From Candidatus Gastranaerophilales bacterium (lineage in GTDB: Bacteria; Cyanobacteriota; Vampirovibrionia; Gastranaerophilales; Gastranaerophilaceae): a DNA stretch of 64,000 nt. The translations under genes and the position numbers were made by a program. The notes below the pieces were generated by a model. That model saw only the letters and a program-made list of their open reading frames with translations, did no database searches and was not told where the DNA came from. Below are positions 9,374 to 17,772 of the stretch, piece after piece (within the stretch, counting starts at the first letter, position 1; each line of letters opens with the position of its first letter). The stretch lies in NCBI GenBank assembly GCA_944324165.1, contig CALUVG010000007.1, positions 18,577-82,576 of the forward strand. The letters run 5' to 3'.

Positions 9374-10297
9374 TTAATCAAGATAAACATCTTCAAGCAG
9401 TTTTATTTCAAACTCTGTACCTGCCGGTATAGAAATTCTGCCGCCTTTAGCAAATATTGCAAAAACAGGTGAGCCAACTATATTAACCCCGTAAACAACA
9501 ACACCTGCAACTGCCGTAAACGGAGTTAAAATCAGAGTCCAAGGATTTTGCGCAAGTTTAACAGTTGCCCGCATTGATTTTCTGTAAAATTTTGCACCGG
9601 GTTTTGTTGAATTTGCAACGCCCTTCCAGTATTGACGTTTACCTTTTATATTATTAACAAATATTTTTTTACCGTTTGCTTTTGTGATTTTTGCCGAAAC
9701 TTTACGTGTTACTCCGCGAAAAATCATTCTATCGACATTTATTACTATCAGACCGCCATTTCCGGTAAACTGAGGAGGGTGAGTTTCTTCAATAGTTGCT
9801 TTAAAAATCGTACCTGCAGGGATTGTTACATACCTTTTAGTTACACTTTCAGTTGTTTTAAAAGACATTGTTGCATTTTCTGCAGTATAATCAGATATTG
9901 CAGTAAGCGATTTTACTTTAAATTTGGTCCCTTTTTTAATCTTTATAGCCGCAATACCTTCTCGGGAGTAATTTTTATTATTTTCCTGTCCGGGCAAATT
10001 TTGAATACGTTTTGGAGCCTTTTTGTCAGTATCTGTTATTGTAGGAAGAATTTTAGGCGGAGGCGTACTTGGTACTGTTTGATCGGAGCCGGTGGCAGGT
10101 AATTTAGGAACAGAAGAGGTTTCAACTTCTGTTTTAGTCAGCGGCGGCAATAAATCTTTTTCAATTTGTGAAGGATTATAATGCTTACGTATTTCTTCAT
10201 CGACAGATGTATCAAGTTCTAAAGCCAATGCTGACATTGAAAAGATTGACAATGCCAGCATCATACTAAGTATTTTTTTGAAAAGCGAACTTTTCAC
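9374..10297 (-). CDS. Exported protein of unknown function with Pro-rich linker
   Basis: A 307-residue protein with an N-terminal signal peptide (Lys-rich start, hydrophobic LSMMLALSIFSMSALA, likely cleavage after ALA). A Pro/Thr-rich low-complexity linker covers about 50-100, and a beta-rich C-terminal part has two IPAGT-type turns (IPAGTIFKATIE and IPAGTEFEIKL). The last ~120 residues share layout with the exported protein at 59331-59915: a G-T-x-F/I-x-A stretch, a Gly-rich turn, a hydrophobic WxLxLxP segment and a final beta strand. I do not recognise a named domain. It probably acts in the periplasm or cell wall. Confidence 0.7.
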   Translation of the reverse strand: MKSSLFKKILSMMLALSIFSMSALALELDTSVDEEIRKHYNPSQIEKDLLPPLTKTEVETSSVPKLPATGSDQTVPSTPPPKILPTITDTDKKAPKRIQNLPGQENNKNYSREGIAAIKIKKGTKFKVKSLTAISDYTAENATMSFKTTESVTKRYVTIPAGTIFKATIEETHPPQFTGNGGLIVINVDRMIFRGVTRKVSAKITKANGKKIFVNNIKGKRQYWKGVANSTKPGAKFYRKSMRATVKLAQNPWTLILTPFTAVAGVVVYGVNIVGSPVFAIFAKGGRISIPAGTEFEIKLLEDVYLD

Positions 10298-10313
10298 TGC
10301 AAAATTCCTCTTG

Positions 10314-11684
10314 CTATTTCAGTAATTCATTAATTGCTTTAGCTGCTTTTTTACCTGCCCCCATTGCGTTTATGGCATTAGATTCACCTACGGGAGCGAC
10401 GTCACCACCAGCATAAACAGTTGGTATATTTGTACATCTGGTTTCGCCGTCAACAGTAATATAGCCGCGTTTGTCGGTTAAAATATCCAGACCTTCGGCT
10501 TCTGCTGAGCGTTGAATAATAGGGTTTGGACCTGTGCCAAGCGCAACAATAACCGTATCAAGTTCCATTCTTTCAACTTTTCCGGTAGAAACAGGTCTGC
10601 GGCGTCCGCTTTCATCAGGTTCGCCCAATTCCATAACTTCAAGGTCAACAGCTTTGACATAACCGTCCTCACCTATAATTTCTTTTGGGGCGTAAAGGAA
10701 TTTAAACACAACGCCTTCTTCTTTAGCATGACGAATTTCTTCCAGACGGGCAGGAAGTTCTTTTTCTGTACGTCTGTATATAATGTAAACTTCTTCAAAT
10801 CCAACACGTACAGCCGTTCTTGCAGCATCCATTGCTACATTACCGCCGCCGAATACTGCAACCTTTTTGCCAACCCTTAATGGTGTAGGACTGTTTGGCT
10901 GACCGGCATGCATAAGATTGACACGTGTCAGAAATTCATTTGCAGAAAATACGCCGTTCAAGTTTTCCCCAGGAACATGCAGCATTTTAGGAAGTCCGGC
11001 ACCTGAACAAATAAATATTGCATCAAATCCATCTTCTTTTAGTTGTTTCAAAGTAATGGATTTTCCGACAATCACATTGGTAAGGAATTTAACTCCCATA
11101 GCTTTCAGGTTGTCAATTTCTCTATCAAGCACTGTTCGAGGAAGTCTGAAAGGCGGAATACCATAACGCAAAACGCCGCCCAGTTCATGAAGTGCCTCAA
11201 AAACAACTACTTCATGACCGGCTTTTCTCAAATCTGCAGCGGCAGTAATACCTGCACAACCTGATCCGACAACAGCAACTTTTTTCCCTGAAGGTTTAAT
11301 TTCCGGCATATCTGCTTTTGTGTTGTCGCCGACATATCTTTCTAATGCGCCGATAGCAACAGGAAGACCTTTAATACCTAAAACACAATTACCTTCACAT
11401 TGACGTTCCTGTGGACAAACACGACCGCATACGGACGGCAGCATACTGGTTTCACGAATAATTTCACCAGCCTTTTCAAGATTGTCCTCTTTTATTGCTT
11501 GAATAAATTGTGGTATTTGAATATTAACCGGACATCCTTGAACGCATCTCGGATTTTTACAATTTAAACATCTTGATGCCTCAAGTTTTACCTGTTCCTG
11601 AGTAAGATTACTTTCTACCGGATCAAAGTTATGTCTTCTTTGCATTTTATCTTGTTCTTGCACATGTTGTCTTTCTATTGCCAT
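10314..11684 (-). CDS. NADPH-dependent glutamate synthase small-subunit-like flavoprotein (GltD/NfnB family)
   Basis: A FAD/NAD(P)H and Fe-S oxidoreductase of 456 residues. The N-terminal Fer4_20 domain holds Cys clusters CLNCKNPRCVQGCP (about 39-52) and CGRVCPQERQCEGNC. An FAD Rossmann motif VAVVGSGCAGITAAADL lies near 135 and an NAD(P) motif VAVFGGGNVAMDAARTA near 275. The C-terminal AGGDV and NAINAMGAGKKAAKAI contact FAD. No GltB large subunit or NfnA is adjacent, so it may act as a stand-alone GltA-type protein, as a bifurcating transhydrogenase subunit with a partner elsewhere, or as a related oxidoreductase. Confidence 0.88.
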   Translation of the reverse strand: MAIERQHVQEQDKMQRRHNFDPVESNLTQEQVKLEASRCLNCKNPRCVQGCPVNIQIPQFIQAIKEDNLEKAGEIIRETSMLPSVCGRVCPQERQCEGNCVLGIKGLPVAIGALERYVGDNTKADMPEIKPSGKKVAVVGSGCAGITAAADLRKAGHEVVVFEALHELGGVLRYGIPPFRLPRTVLDREIDNLKAMGVKFLTNVIVGKSITLKQLKEDGFDAIFICSGAGLPKMLHVPGENLNGVFSANEFLTRVNLMHAGQPNSPTPLRVGKKVAVFGGGNVAMDAARTAVRVGFEEVYIIYRRTEKELPARLEEIRHAKEEGVVFKFLYAPKEIIGEDGYVKAVDLEVMELGEPDESGRRRPVSTGKVERMELDTVIVALGTGPNPIIQRSAEAEGLDILTDKRGYITVDGETRCTNIPTVYAGGDVAPVGESNAINAMGAGKKAAKAINELLK

Positions 11685-11791
11685 CTTATATCCCCTTTAA
11701 TAAATGTGTAATTTAATAATATTATTATAAATTAAAGATATTTGATATGCAAGAAGTTCTTTTATATAAAAGTAAGTTCGGTATAAAAAAC

Positions 11792-11821
11792 AAAAAGGGA
11801 CAAAATGCGTTGCCCCTTTTT
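11792..11821 (-). terminator. Terminator of pckA
   Basis: AAAAAGGG/CCCTTTTT stem (11792-11799 with 11814-11821). On the minus strand it is followed by a T-rich tract, immediately downstream of the pckA stop. Confidence 0.8.
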
Positions 11822-11844
11822 GATAAAAACATATTCAGCCGTAA

Positions 11845-13506
11845 TTACACTCCGGCAAGTGCCGTAGCTTCTTTTACGACCGCTTGTAATGCTTCAAGTG
11901 CATCTGCTGGAAGTTTGTCAATTCCTGCTTTTTCAGTTTCTCTGGATTTAACGAATTCAATTCTGTCCTGCATACGGGCAACAAATTGTTTTGCGTATTC
12001 TTTATTAGAGAATGATGCATCAAATCCTTCAACATCCATAATTTCAATGTCAGAGAAATTTTCCCATTTATGGAATTTAGCAGTTCCTTCAACAATAGAT
12101 TCTATAATACCTAAAGTGTGTTTAGGTTGAACTTTTGTTCCCATAAATTCTCCTGTATTCAGGATATAACAGTCAACGCCATCGGCAATTAATTGTTTAA
12201 ATCTTGTATAGTCAACTTCTAGAGGATAAACTCTGAACGGGTTTGCATAAGGTTCGACCACCAACGCATTAGGATCGACTCCTGCTGCCAATCTTTCTGC
12301 AGAAGTACGTTTTGTTGCCAGAGTAGCACCCATTGCGGCACCTAAAGATGCTCCTGATAATTTTAATACCGGAGGAATTGTAGGATCTTTCATCAACCAG
12401 AAAATTGCGTTAATTGGCTCATCAATTCTATCAACTCTGTTTGGAGACCACAATTTTGATTTAACAGCACGTCCGTTACCGTTTCTTATATCTTCGGTTA
12501 CTGAAACAACTTTTCCGTCTGCAAGCTGTATAGCCCCTGCGTTTTGCTGTGTCAAAATGTACTTATTGTCTTCACAGCCAATAGGATAGTCAGCTGTTTT
12601 ATCAAAGTATGCAGGTTCAAGTGCAATTGTATATTTGTCATGTACATTAATAACAAATGCATCATCGTGTAAAACTGTAATATTGTATTTGTTATTGTGT
12701 TTAGCATGTGTAATTGTGGATTTACCTGAGCCGGACAGACCGAAGACTGCTACCTGGAAGGATTTTCCGTTATCAAGATTATAACGTTTCATACCGCCAT
12801 GGCATGATGCATAACCGTTACGCGCTGCGCAGCCCCAGGCAAGAGTTAATGTACCTTTTTTATGTTCACCAAAGTATCTCATACCTAAAATTGCGGCACA
12901 GTTGTGTTCCGGATCAAAGAATGTCAGTCCGTATGGAAAATCAGGATGTGACCAATCCGGATCTGAGAATACAAATATATCACCATCCGGCAATTGACGG
13001 GATTCAGCATACATATTTGCATAAGCTTCATTTATGTATTGGAAATTTAACATCCATGAGTACATAATATTTTCAAAGCCTTCAGGAATCATAAGGTGAG
13101 CTTTTACCATAAAATCCTGTTCCAGACCTACAACAACTTCTGTTTTATACATAAGTTTGTCGCGTGTTTGATAAATAGCTTCACGAATGATAGGTAATAA
13201 ATACTTCAAATCGCAGTTAGGTTCGCCAACAATTTTTCTTGCGGCAGCACAACGTCCAACAACTGTTCCATCGTTAAATAATAACTGGTTTGCCCCTTGC
13301 GGAAGACCTATTTTTTCAGGTTTGTAAACCGGCATTCCCGTTAATTCAATTGTTCCCGGGCTGTTTTTAGCTAATTTGTAAGCTTCTGATACTGATTTAA
13401 CTTCTTCGACATTGTTGCCGAAAAATGGGGCTGTAATTGTCGCACGTGCTGCTGACATCAGTTTTTTTAATTCTTCTGAGTCAGTAAAAAATTCTTTTGT
13501 TGCCAT
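11845..13506 (-). CDS. pckA: Phosphoenolpyruvate carboxykinase (ATP), divergent subfamily
   Basis: Interconverts oxaloacetate and phosphoenolpyruvate with ATP/ADP; in fermenters it often runs toward oxaloacetate and CO2 fixation. I start at ATG 13506 because AAGGAG lies seven bases upstream; an upstream in-frame start lacks a site. The 553 residues contain the P-loop FGLSGSGKSTITH (about 258) and the metal-site VLHDDAF, where the classical E. coli type has GDDEH. Nearby RNGNGRAVKSKLWSPNR and the late NTGEFMGTKV are also seen. The family is clear from the P-loop and overall layout, but the altered kinase-2 motif marks a divergent branch. Confidence 0.88.
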   Translation of the reverse strand: MATKEFFTDSEELKKLMSAARATITAPFFGNNVEEVKSVSEAYKLAKNSPGTIELTGMPVYKPEKIGLPQGANQLLFNDGTVVGRCAAARKIVGEPNCDLKYLLPIIREAIYQTRDKLMYKTEVVVGLEQDFMVKAHLMIPEGFENIMYSWMLNFQYINEAYANMYAESRQLPDGDIFVFSDPDWSHPDFPYGLTFFDPEHNCAAILGMRYFGEHKKGTLTLAWGCAARNGYASCHGGMKRYNLDNGKSFQVAVFGLSGSGKSTITHAKHNNKYNITVLHDDAFVINVHDKYTIALEPAYFDKTADYPIGCEDNKYILTQQNAGAIQLADGKVVSVTEDIRNGNGRAVKSKLWSPNRVDRIDEPINAIFWLMKDPTIPPVLKLSGASLGAAMGATLATKRTSAERLAAGVDPNALVVEPYANPFRVYPLEVDYTRFKQLIADGVDCYILNTGEFMGTKVQPKHTLGIIESIVEGTAKFHKWENFSDIEIMDVEGFDASFSNKEYAKQFVARMQDRIEFVKSRETEKAGIDKLPADALEALQAVVKEATALAGV

Positions 13507-13611
13507 AATTTTTCTCCTTTTTAATGACAATATATCTCTTAATATAAAATTCCAAACTATTGATACATATTCACAATAGCATAAACATAATCAAAGCTCA
13601 ATCAGCAAATT

Positions 13612-13641
13612 AAAAACGCCTTAAATTATTAAGGCGTTTTT
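13612..13641. terminator. Strong bidirectional hairpin terminator
   Basis: A perfect 13-bp stem AAAAACGCCTTAA/TTAAGGCGTTTTT with a 4-base loop lies just downstream of the membrane-protein gene on the minus strand. Confidence 0.85.
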
Positions 13642-13658
13642 AATATAATATATCATTT

Positions 13659-14483
13659 TTAATTTAATTCACCCAGTTCACGGGCTCTTGCATTAGCCAA
13701 AACAGCCTGCGCAGTTTTAAGATTAGTATAGTTTTGAGCCGCTTGACGATTACGTACAGCACTGTGGTTTAATGAATGTACAACTGCTGAAACTCCAATT
13801 GCAAGTGGAGCGAATGCCAATCCTAATTTACCCATACCTTTAATTGCAGGATGAATTTTGTCTGACATTTTGATATATGCATTAGCAACATTTTTAACTA
13901 CTTTGTTGTTGTCAAATGCAACTACTTTTCTTGCAACATTTTTCCAGAACGGCATAGGATTTTTACTAATTAAAGCCTTAGCGGCATTTGAGATACCACT
14001 GCCAGCCGCATAATATGTTGCTGCCGCAGCACCGAAGGCTGCTGCCATCGCCGTGTATGGCTGATTATTTGTAAATTTTCTGAATTTTTCGGATTTTTCT
14101 TCCAGTTTACCTGCGGCTGTGCCGACTGCAATAGCTGCAGCTAAGGCTCCACCCCATCTGCCTAATGTTTTGGCTCCTGTTATTACTCTTGCAGCGGAAC
14201 CGGGCATAATTTTAGCCCCTAAAAGTTTAGCAGGTTCACCTCTGGTTAATACTGTATCACGTACGGCTGCAACAACAGGTAATGACATTATAGCCGCATT
14301 ATTAATCTTTCTGTGTTTGTCATCATCAGTCTGAACACATGCCTGATAGTAGGCAAAAGCCTTTAAATCTCTATCAGGTATACTGATAGCAGCATCAATA
14401 TTTGCTCTGCGTTTTGCTCCTGATGCTTTTGAGCCTTGTGCACCCTGACCAAAGGACTGATTATTTATTGCTTGAATTTGCAT
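13659..14483 (-). CDS. Hypothetical Ala-rich membrane protein with N-terminal F-G tag
   Basis: A 274-residue protein with no domain I recognise. It begins MQIQAINNQSFGQG, a short polar leader ending in a Phe-Gly motif seen in other proteins of this window. The middle has several Ala/Gly-rich hydrophobic stretches (about 110-125, 145-170 and 218-235) that could span the membrane, separated by basic segments. The Ala-rich C-terminus ends ARARELGELN. It lacks a classical signal peptide. Weak GAAGGG ribosome site, about 13 bases from the ATG. A strong terminator follows, so it is transcribed alone. Architecture resembles the protein at 28256-28951. Confidence 0.65.
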   Translation of the reverse strand: MQIQAINNQSFGQGAQGSKASGAKRRANIDAAISIPDRDLKAFAYYQACVQTDDDKHRKINNAAIMSLPVVAAVRDTVLTRGEPAKLLGAKIMPGSAARVITGAKTLGRWGGALAAAIAVGTAAGKLEEKSEKFRKFTNNQPYTAMAAAFGAAAATYYAAGSGISNAAKALISKNPMPFWKNVARKVVAFDNNKVVKNVANAYIKMSDKIHPAIKGMGKLGLAFAPLAIGVSAVVHSLNHSAVRNRQAAQNYTNLKTAQAVLANARARELGELN

Positions 14484-14580
14484 AATTTACACACACCCTT
14501 CATTTTACACAATTATTGTACTATATTTAAAACTAAAAGTAAAATTTTTTGCTATAATTGTAGTTTTAATTTCATAAATA

Positions 14581-14610
14581 TTTACAATTATTTACTGTTT
14601 CATATATAAT
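14581..14610 (+). promoter_or_regulatory. Promoter of mtaB (leaderless geometry)
   Basis: TTTACA (14581-14586), 18-base spacer, TATAAT (14605-14610), then six bases and the ATG at 14617. No ribosome site can fit between promoter and start. Confidence 0.7.
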
Positions 14611-14616
14611 ACAGAA

Positions 14617-15912
14617 ATGAAGACATTTTACATTCACACAATGGGCTGTAAATCAAATCAGTTTGAAAGTGCCATTATAAAAGAAAATTTAATTAAGAAC
14701 GGGATGATAGAAGTAAAAAATATTGAGGATGCCGATATCTTTATTTTGAATTCCTGTACTGTAACACATAAAAGTGATAATGAGGCTTTTTATTTACTGC
14801 GAAGTGCCAAACACAAAAAAAATGGTATTATCACTGTTTTAACAGGTTGCATTGCTCAGATTGAAAAAGAAAAACTTCTTAAATATGATTTTGTTGATTA
14901 TGTATTGGGAAATGACGAAAAGCTGCAGTTTTTTGAGATGTTAGAGAAAATTCATTCCTTAAATGTAAAATGTGCGGCTAATGATATTATGCAGCTTAAT
15001 CAATTTCACGCTGCCGTTCTTGAAGATATGGCAAAAACACGTGCAAGTTTGAAAATTCAGGACGGATGCGACAACAGATGTTCATATTGCATAATTCCTT
15101 TTGCAAGAGGAAAAAGCAGAAGTGCTGATATTAATTTTGTAATAGAACAAATAAATAATTTTTCTAATCACGGATTTAAAGAAGTTGTGTTAACAGGTAT
15201 TCACATCGGACAGTGGGGTAAGGATATCGGGCTGGAATTATTAGATTTACTAAAGGAGATTGAGACGCAGACAACAATTGCCCGCTATCGTCTGGGGTCT
15301 TTAAATCCGCTGGAAATTACGGATAAATTACTTGAATTTTTACAACAATCCAATAAATTCTGTCCGCATTTTCACCTATCGCTCCAATCAGCTTGCAATA
15401 AGACTTTACGGGCTATGAACAGATTTTATACTGTCGAAGATTATCTCAAACAGATTGATAGAATTAACGCAATGTTTGATTTACCGTTTTTGGGAAGTGA
15501 TATAATAACCGGATTTGCTGGAGAAACTCCTGAAGATTTTGAAACTACACGTCAAAATCTTAATAAATCCGGACTTTCTCAAATTCATACTTTCCCTTAC
15601 TCAATAAGACAGGGCACCATAGGTGCGGCATCGAAAGAGCAGGTTGAAGATATTGAAAAAGATAGGCGAGCATCTATCGTAAAAGAAATATCAAAGAAAA
15701 AATACAACGATTTTGTGCTGAAAAATATCGGCAAAACTCGTGAAATTCTATTAGAAAAACATCCGGATAAAAAAACAGGGTTAATGAAGGGAATTACGCG
15801 TAATTATCTTACGGTTATAACTGACTCAAAAGATGTTGCTATTGCAAACACCCTGCAAAAAGCTAAAATTATAAACTTTGAAAACAATAAAATCTTTTGT
15901 GAAATTTTGTAA
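14617..15912 (+). CDS. mtaB: tRNA t6A37 methylthiotransferase
   Basis: Adds a methylthio group to t6A at position 37 of ANN-decoding tRNAs; a radical-SAM enzyme with two 4Fe-4S clusters. The 431 residues carry N-terminal cluster cysteines in TMGCKSNQ, LNSCTVTHKSD and LTGCIAQ, and the radical-SAM motif CDNRCSYC (about 149-156). The THKSD after the second Cys fits MtaB rather than MiaB or RimO. The C-terminus has a TRAM-like beta segment. Its t6A substrate is made by the TsaD encoded at 51366. The promoter abuts the ATG, implying a leaderless message. Confidence 0.93.
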   Translation: MKTFYIHTMGCKSNQFESAIIKENLIKNGMIEVKNIEDADIFILNSCTVTHKSDNEAFYLLRSAKHKKNGIITVLTGCIAQIEKEKLLKYDFVDYVLGNDEKLQFFEMLEKIHSLNVKCAANDIMQLNQFHAAVLEDMAKTRASLKIQDGCDNRCSYCIIPFARGKSRSADINFVIEQINNFSNHGFKEVVLTGIHIGQWGKDIGLELLDLLKEIETQTTIARYRLGSLNPLEITDKLLEFLQQSNKFCPHFHLSLQSACNKTLRAMNRFYTVEDYLKQIDRINAMFDLPFLGSDIITGFAGETPEDFETTRQNLNKSGLSQIHTFPYSIRQGTIGAASKEQVEDIEKDRRASIVKEISKKKYNDFVLKNIGKTREILLEKHPDKKTGLMKGITRNYLTVITDSKDVAIANTLQKAKIINFENNKIFCEIL

Positions 15913-15963
15913 ATTTCATCTTTGGTAAACGCATTTTATTTTTTGTTTTAACTTTATCAAGGT

Positions 15964-16908
15964 ATGCAAAGTATATCACCATTTAATTCAATCCCTCAAA
16001 TGTCACAAAAACGGTTTGCGCAGCCGGCATTTAAAGGCAGTGCAAAAGTTGAACTACTGGGTAAAGATATATCAGTAGGAGTAAGGAATTTCTTAATTCT
16101 GGAGACTGCATTTTTCAGAGAACCCGATACTCTGGAATTTATAAAATCGTTTGTCAAGAATTCCCCAAAACAGGTAATAAACATAGTAGACGGTGCATGC
16201 TCAAGCGGCTATGAAACATATTCAATAGCAATGCTGCTTGAAAACATAGGGAAAAAAGTAAACATTCTCGGGTTTGATAAGGGACAGAAGGCTATTAATG
16301 ACGCAATTAAAGGTGAATTTCAAATAAAAAGACGAAACAATGATTTTGATGACCTTTGTGACTTTGATAAAGATAGTTTTCTGGCATTTTCTCAAAAATT
16401 ATCCAAACAAGAACAACAATATAAAAACATGTTTAACAATTTTTTCACTGATATTACTAAACAAAAAAAAGAACATTCTTTTTTTAAAAGATTAAAAGCT
16501 ATGCTGGCTGATGCCATGACACCTTACGATACAAAAACATTTTTAATTAAACCTGAAAAAAAATCAACCTGCACTTTTAAAACCGGCGATATATTAGAGT
16601 TGGATAAAATTGTACCTAAAAAAAGTGCAGATGTTATTCTTTTCAGAAATGCTTTGTACCACCTCACGACATATGAAGCCTACGATAGAAAAGCTCCTTT
16701 ACCGGACAAGTTAATAAAACCGGCAATTGAACAGGTTGTTATCCAACTGCATAAAGCCTTAAACAAAGGTGGATTATTTGTTCTCGGAACACACCCAAGT
16801 GATCATTTCGAAAACAGTGGAAAAATTATTCATGACACTTTAAAAAATCATCATTTTGTTCCGGTATTTATTGAAAATAAACTTCCGGCAATCTGGCAAA
16901 AGTTATAA
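15964..16908 (+). CDS. CheR-like SAM-dependent methyltransferase with N-terminal F-K-G tag
   Basis: A 314-residue protein. The tagged leader (residues 1-26, ending AQPAFKGSAK) precedes a CheR-like fold. TAFFREPDTLEFIK matches the CheR substrate-side loop, DGACSSGYETYSIAMLL is SAM motif I (about 75-91), ILGFDKGQKAINDAIKGEF is motif II, and VILFRNALYHL is the catalytic-region strand. No chemotaxis genes are nearby and the CheR N-terminal helical domain is reduced, so the target is probably not a chemoreceptor. It ends in a shared bidirectional terminator with the BI-1 gene. Confidence 0.72.
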   Translation: MQSISPFNSIPQMSQKRFAQPAFKGSAKVELLGKDISVGVRNFLILETAFFREPDTLEFIKSFVKNSPKQVINIVDGACSSGYETYSIAMLLENIGKKVNILGFDKGQKAINDAIKGEFQIKRRNNDFDDLCDFDKDSFLAFSQKLSKQEQQYKNMFNNFFTDITKQKKEHSFFKRLKAMLADAMTPYDTKTFLIKPEKKSTCTFKTGDILELDKIVPKKSADVILFRNALYHLTTYEAYDRKAPLPDKLIKPAIEQVVIQLHKALNKGGLFVLGTHPSDHFENSGKIIHDTLKNHHFVPVFIENKLPAIWQKL

Positions 16909-16909
16909 A

Positions 16910-16935
16910 AAAAGCTCCTTTCTCAAGGAGCTTTT
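16910..16935. terminator. Bidirectional terminator
   Basis: AAAAGCTCCTT (16910-16920) pairs with AAGGAGCTTTT (16925-16935) around a TCTC loop, between two convergent genes, with T/A tracts on both sides. Confidence 0.88.
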
Positions 16936-16948
16936 AAAAATTTTATTT

Positions 16949-17680
16949 TTAACGTCTGTCATTTAATTTTGCCAGTAATTTTAAAAGTTCAATATATAAC
17001 CAAACTACTGTTACCATTAAACCAAAAGCACCATACCATTCATATTGCTTTTCAAGCATTGCCTCAGCACCACGTTCAATAAAATCAAAGTCTAAAATTA
17101 AATTTAGTGCTGCAATTGCAACGACAAACAAACTGAATACAATACCCAAATTGCTGCTTGTAAAAATTTGCGGAATACCGCGTCCAAAGAATGAGGCAAT
17201 AATCTGAATCAGATAAATTACGGCAATTGACAGTGTAGAAATCAGAATTACGGAGCGGAATTTTTCCGTCGCTTTAATAAGTCCCGTTCTGTATAAAGCA
17301 AGCATAGAAAATACAGCCGCAAAAGTCGCGGTTACAGCCTGAAAAACAATGCCTGTATATGAAGCTTCAAACATAGCGGAAATACCGCCGACAAAAAATC
17401 CTTCACAGATAGCATATAATGGAGTTAAAACAGCCATAGCTTTTCTTGTAAAAATAATTACCATTGCAAGAATAAACCCTACAATGGCTCCCCCTATGGC
17501 AAGCATGCTTGCCATATCCGTATAGCCGGATGCCATTAAAAACCAGGTGTATGCTGCAGCTGCAACAAGAACACCAAATAAAATAAATGACTTGGATATA
17601 GATCCATTAATCGTCATTGGCTCGCCTTGCAATACGCGCTCGTTTTCTAAAAACTTTTCATTTAATACCGGATTTGACAT
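16949..17680 (-). CDS. Bax inhibitor-1/YccA family membrane protein
   Basis: A 243-residue, seven-segment membrane protein. Hydrophobic helices cover most of residues 28-235, with a short polar N-terminus. Family hallmarks include the GFFVGGISAMFE region and a C-terminal ALNLILDFDFIERG acidic segment, where BI-1 proteins keep conserved Asp residues proposed to gate ion leak. A GGAAGGAG ribosome site precedes the ATG. Bacterial members are linked to membrane-protein quality control or ion leak, but the role here is unproven. Confidence 0.88.
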   Translation of the reverse strand: MSNPVLNEKFLENERVLQGEPMTINGSISKSFILFGVLVAAAAYTWFLMASGYTDMASMLAIGGAIVGFILAMVIIFTRKAMAVLTPLYAICEGFFVGGISAMFEASYTGIVFQAVTATFAAVFSMLALYRTGLIKATEKFRSVILISTLSIAVIYLIQIIASFFGRGIPQIFTSSNLGIVFSLFVVAIAALNLILDFDFIERGAEAMLEKQYEWYGAFGLMVTVVWLYIELLKLLAKLNDRR

Positions 17681-17772
17681 GAATTTCTCCTTCCTTTACC
17701 ATATTATATAGTATAAACTATATTTTAGCATAAAATTAATTATCTTAACTATTTATTAACAAGGATTAACAA

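Noticed and set aside
9632..10102. 156-codon plus-strand frame opposite the exported protein
   Set aside because: Its translation is Phe/Cys/Tyr-rich without a family match, while the minus-strand protein has a signal peptide and normal composition.
11845..13530. pckA with the longer N-terminus from 13530
   Set aside because: The AAGGAG site lies between that start and ATG 13506, which fits the shorter protein.
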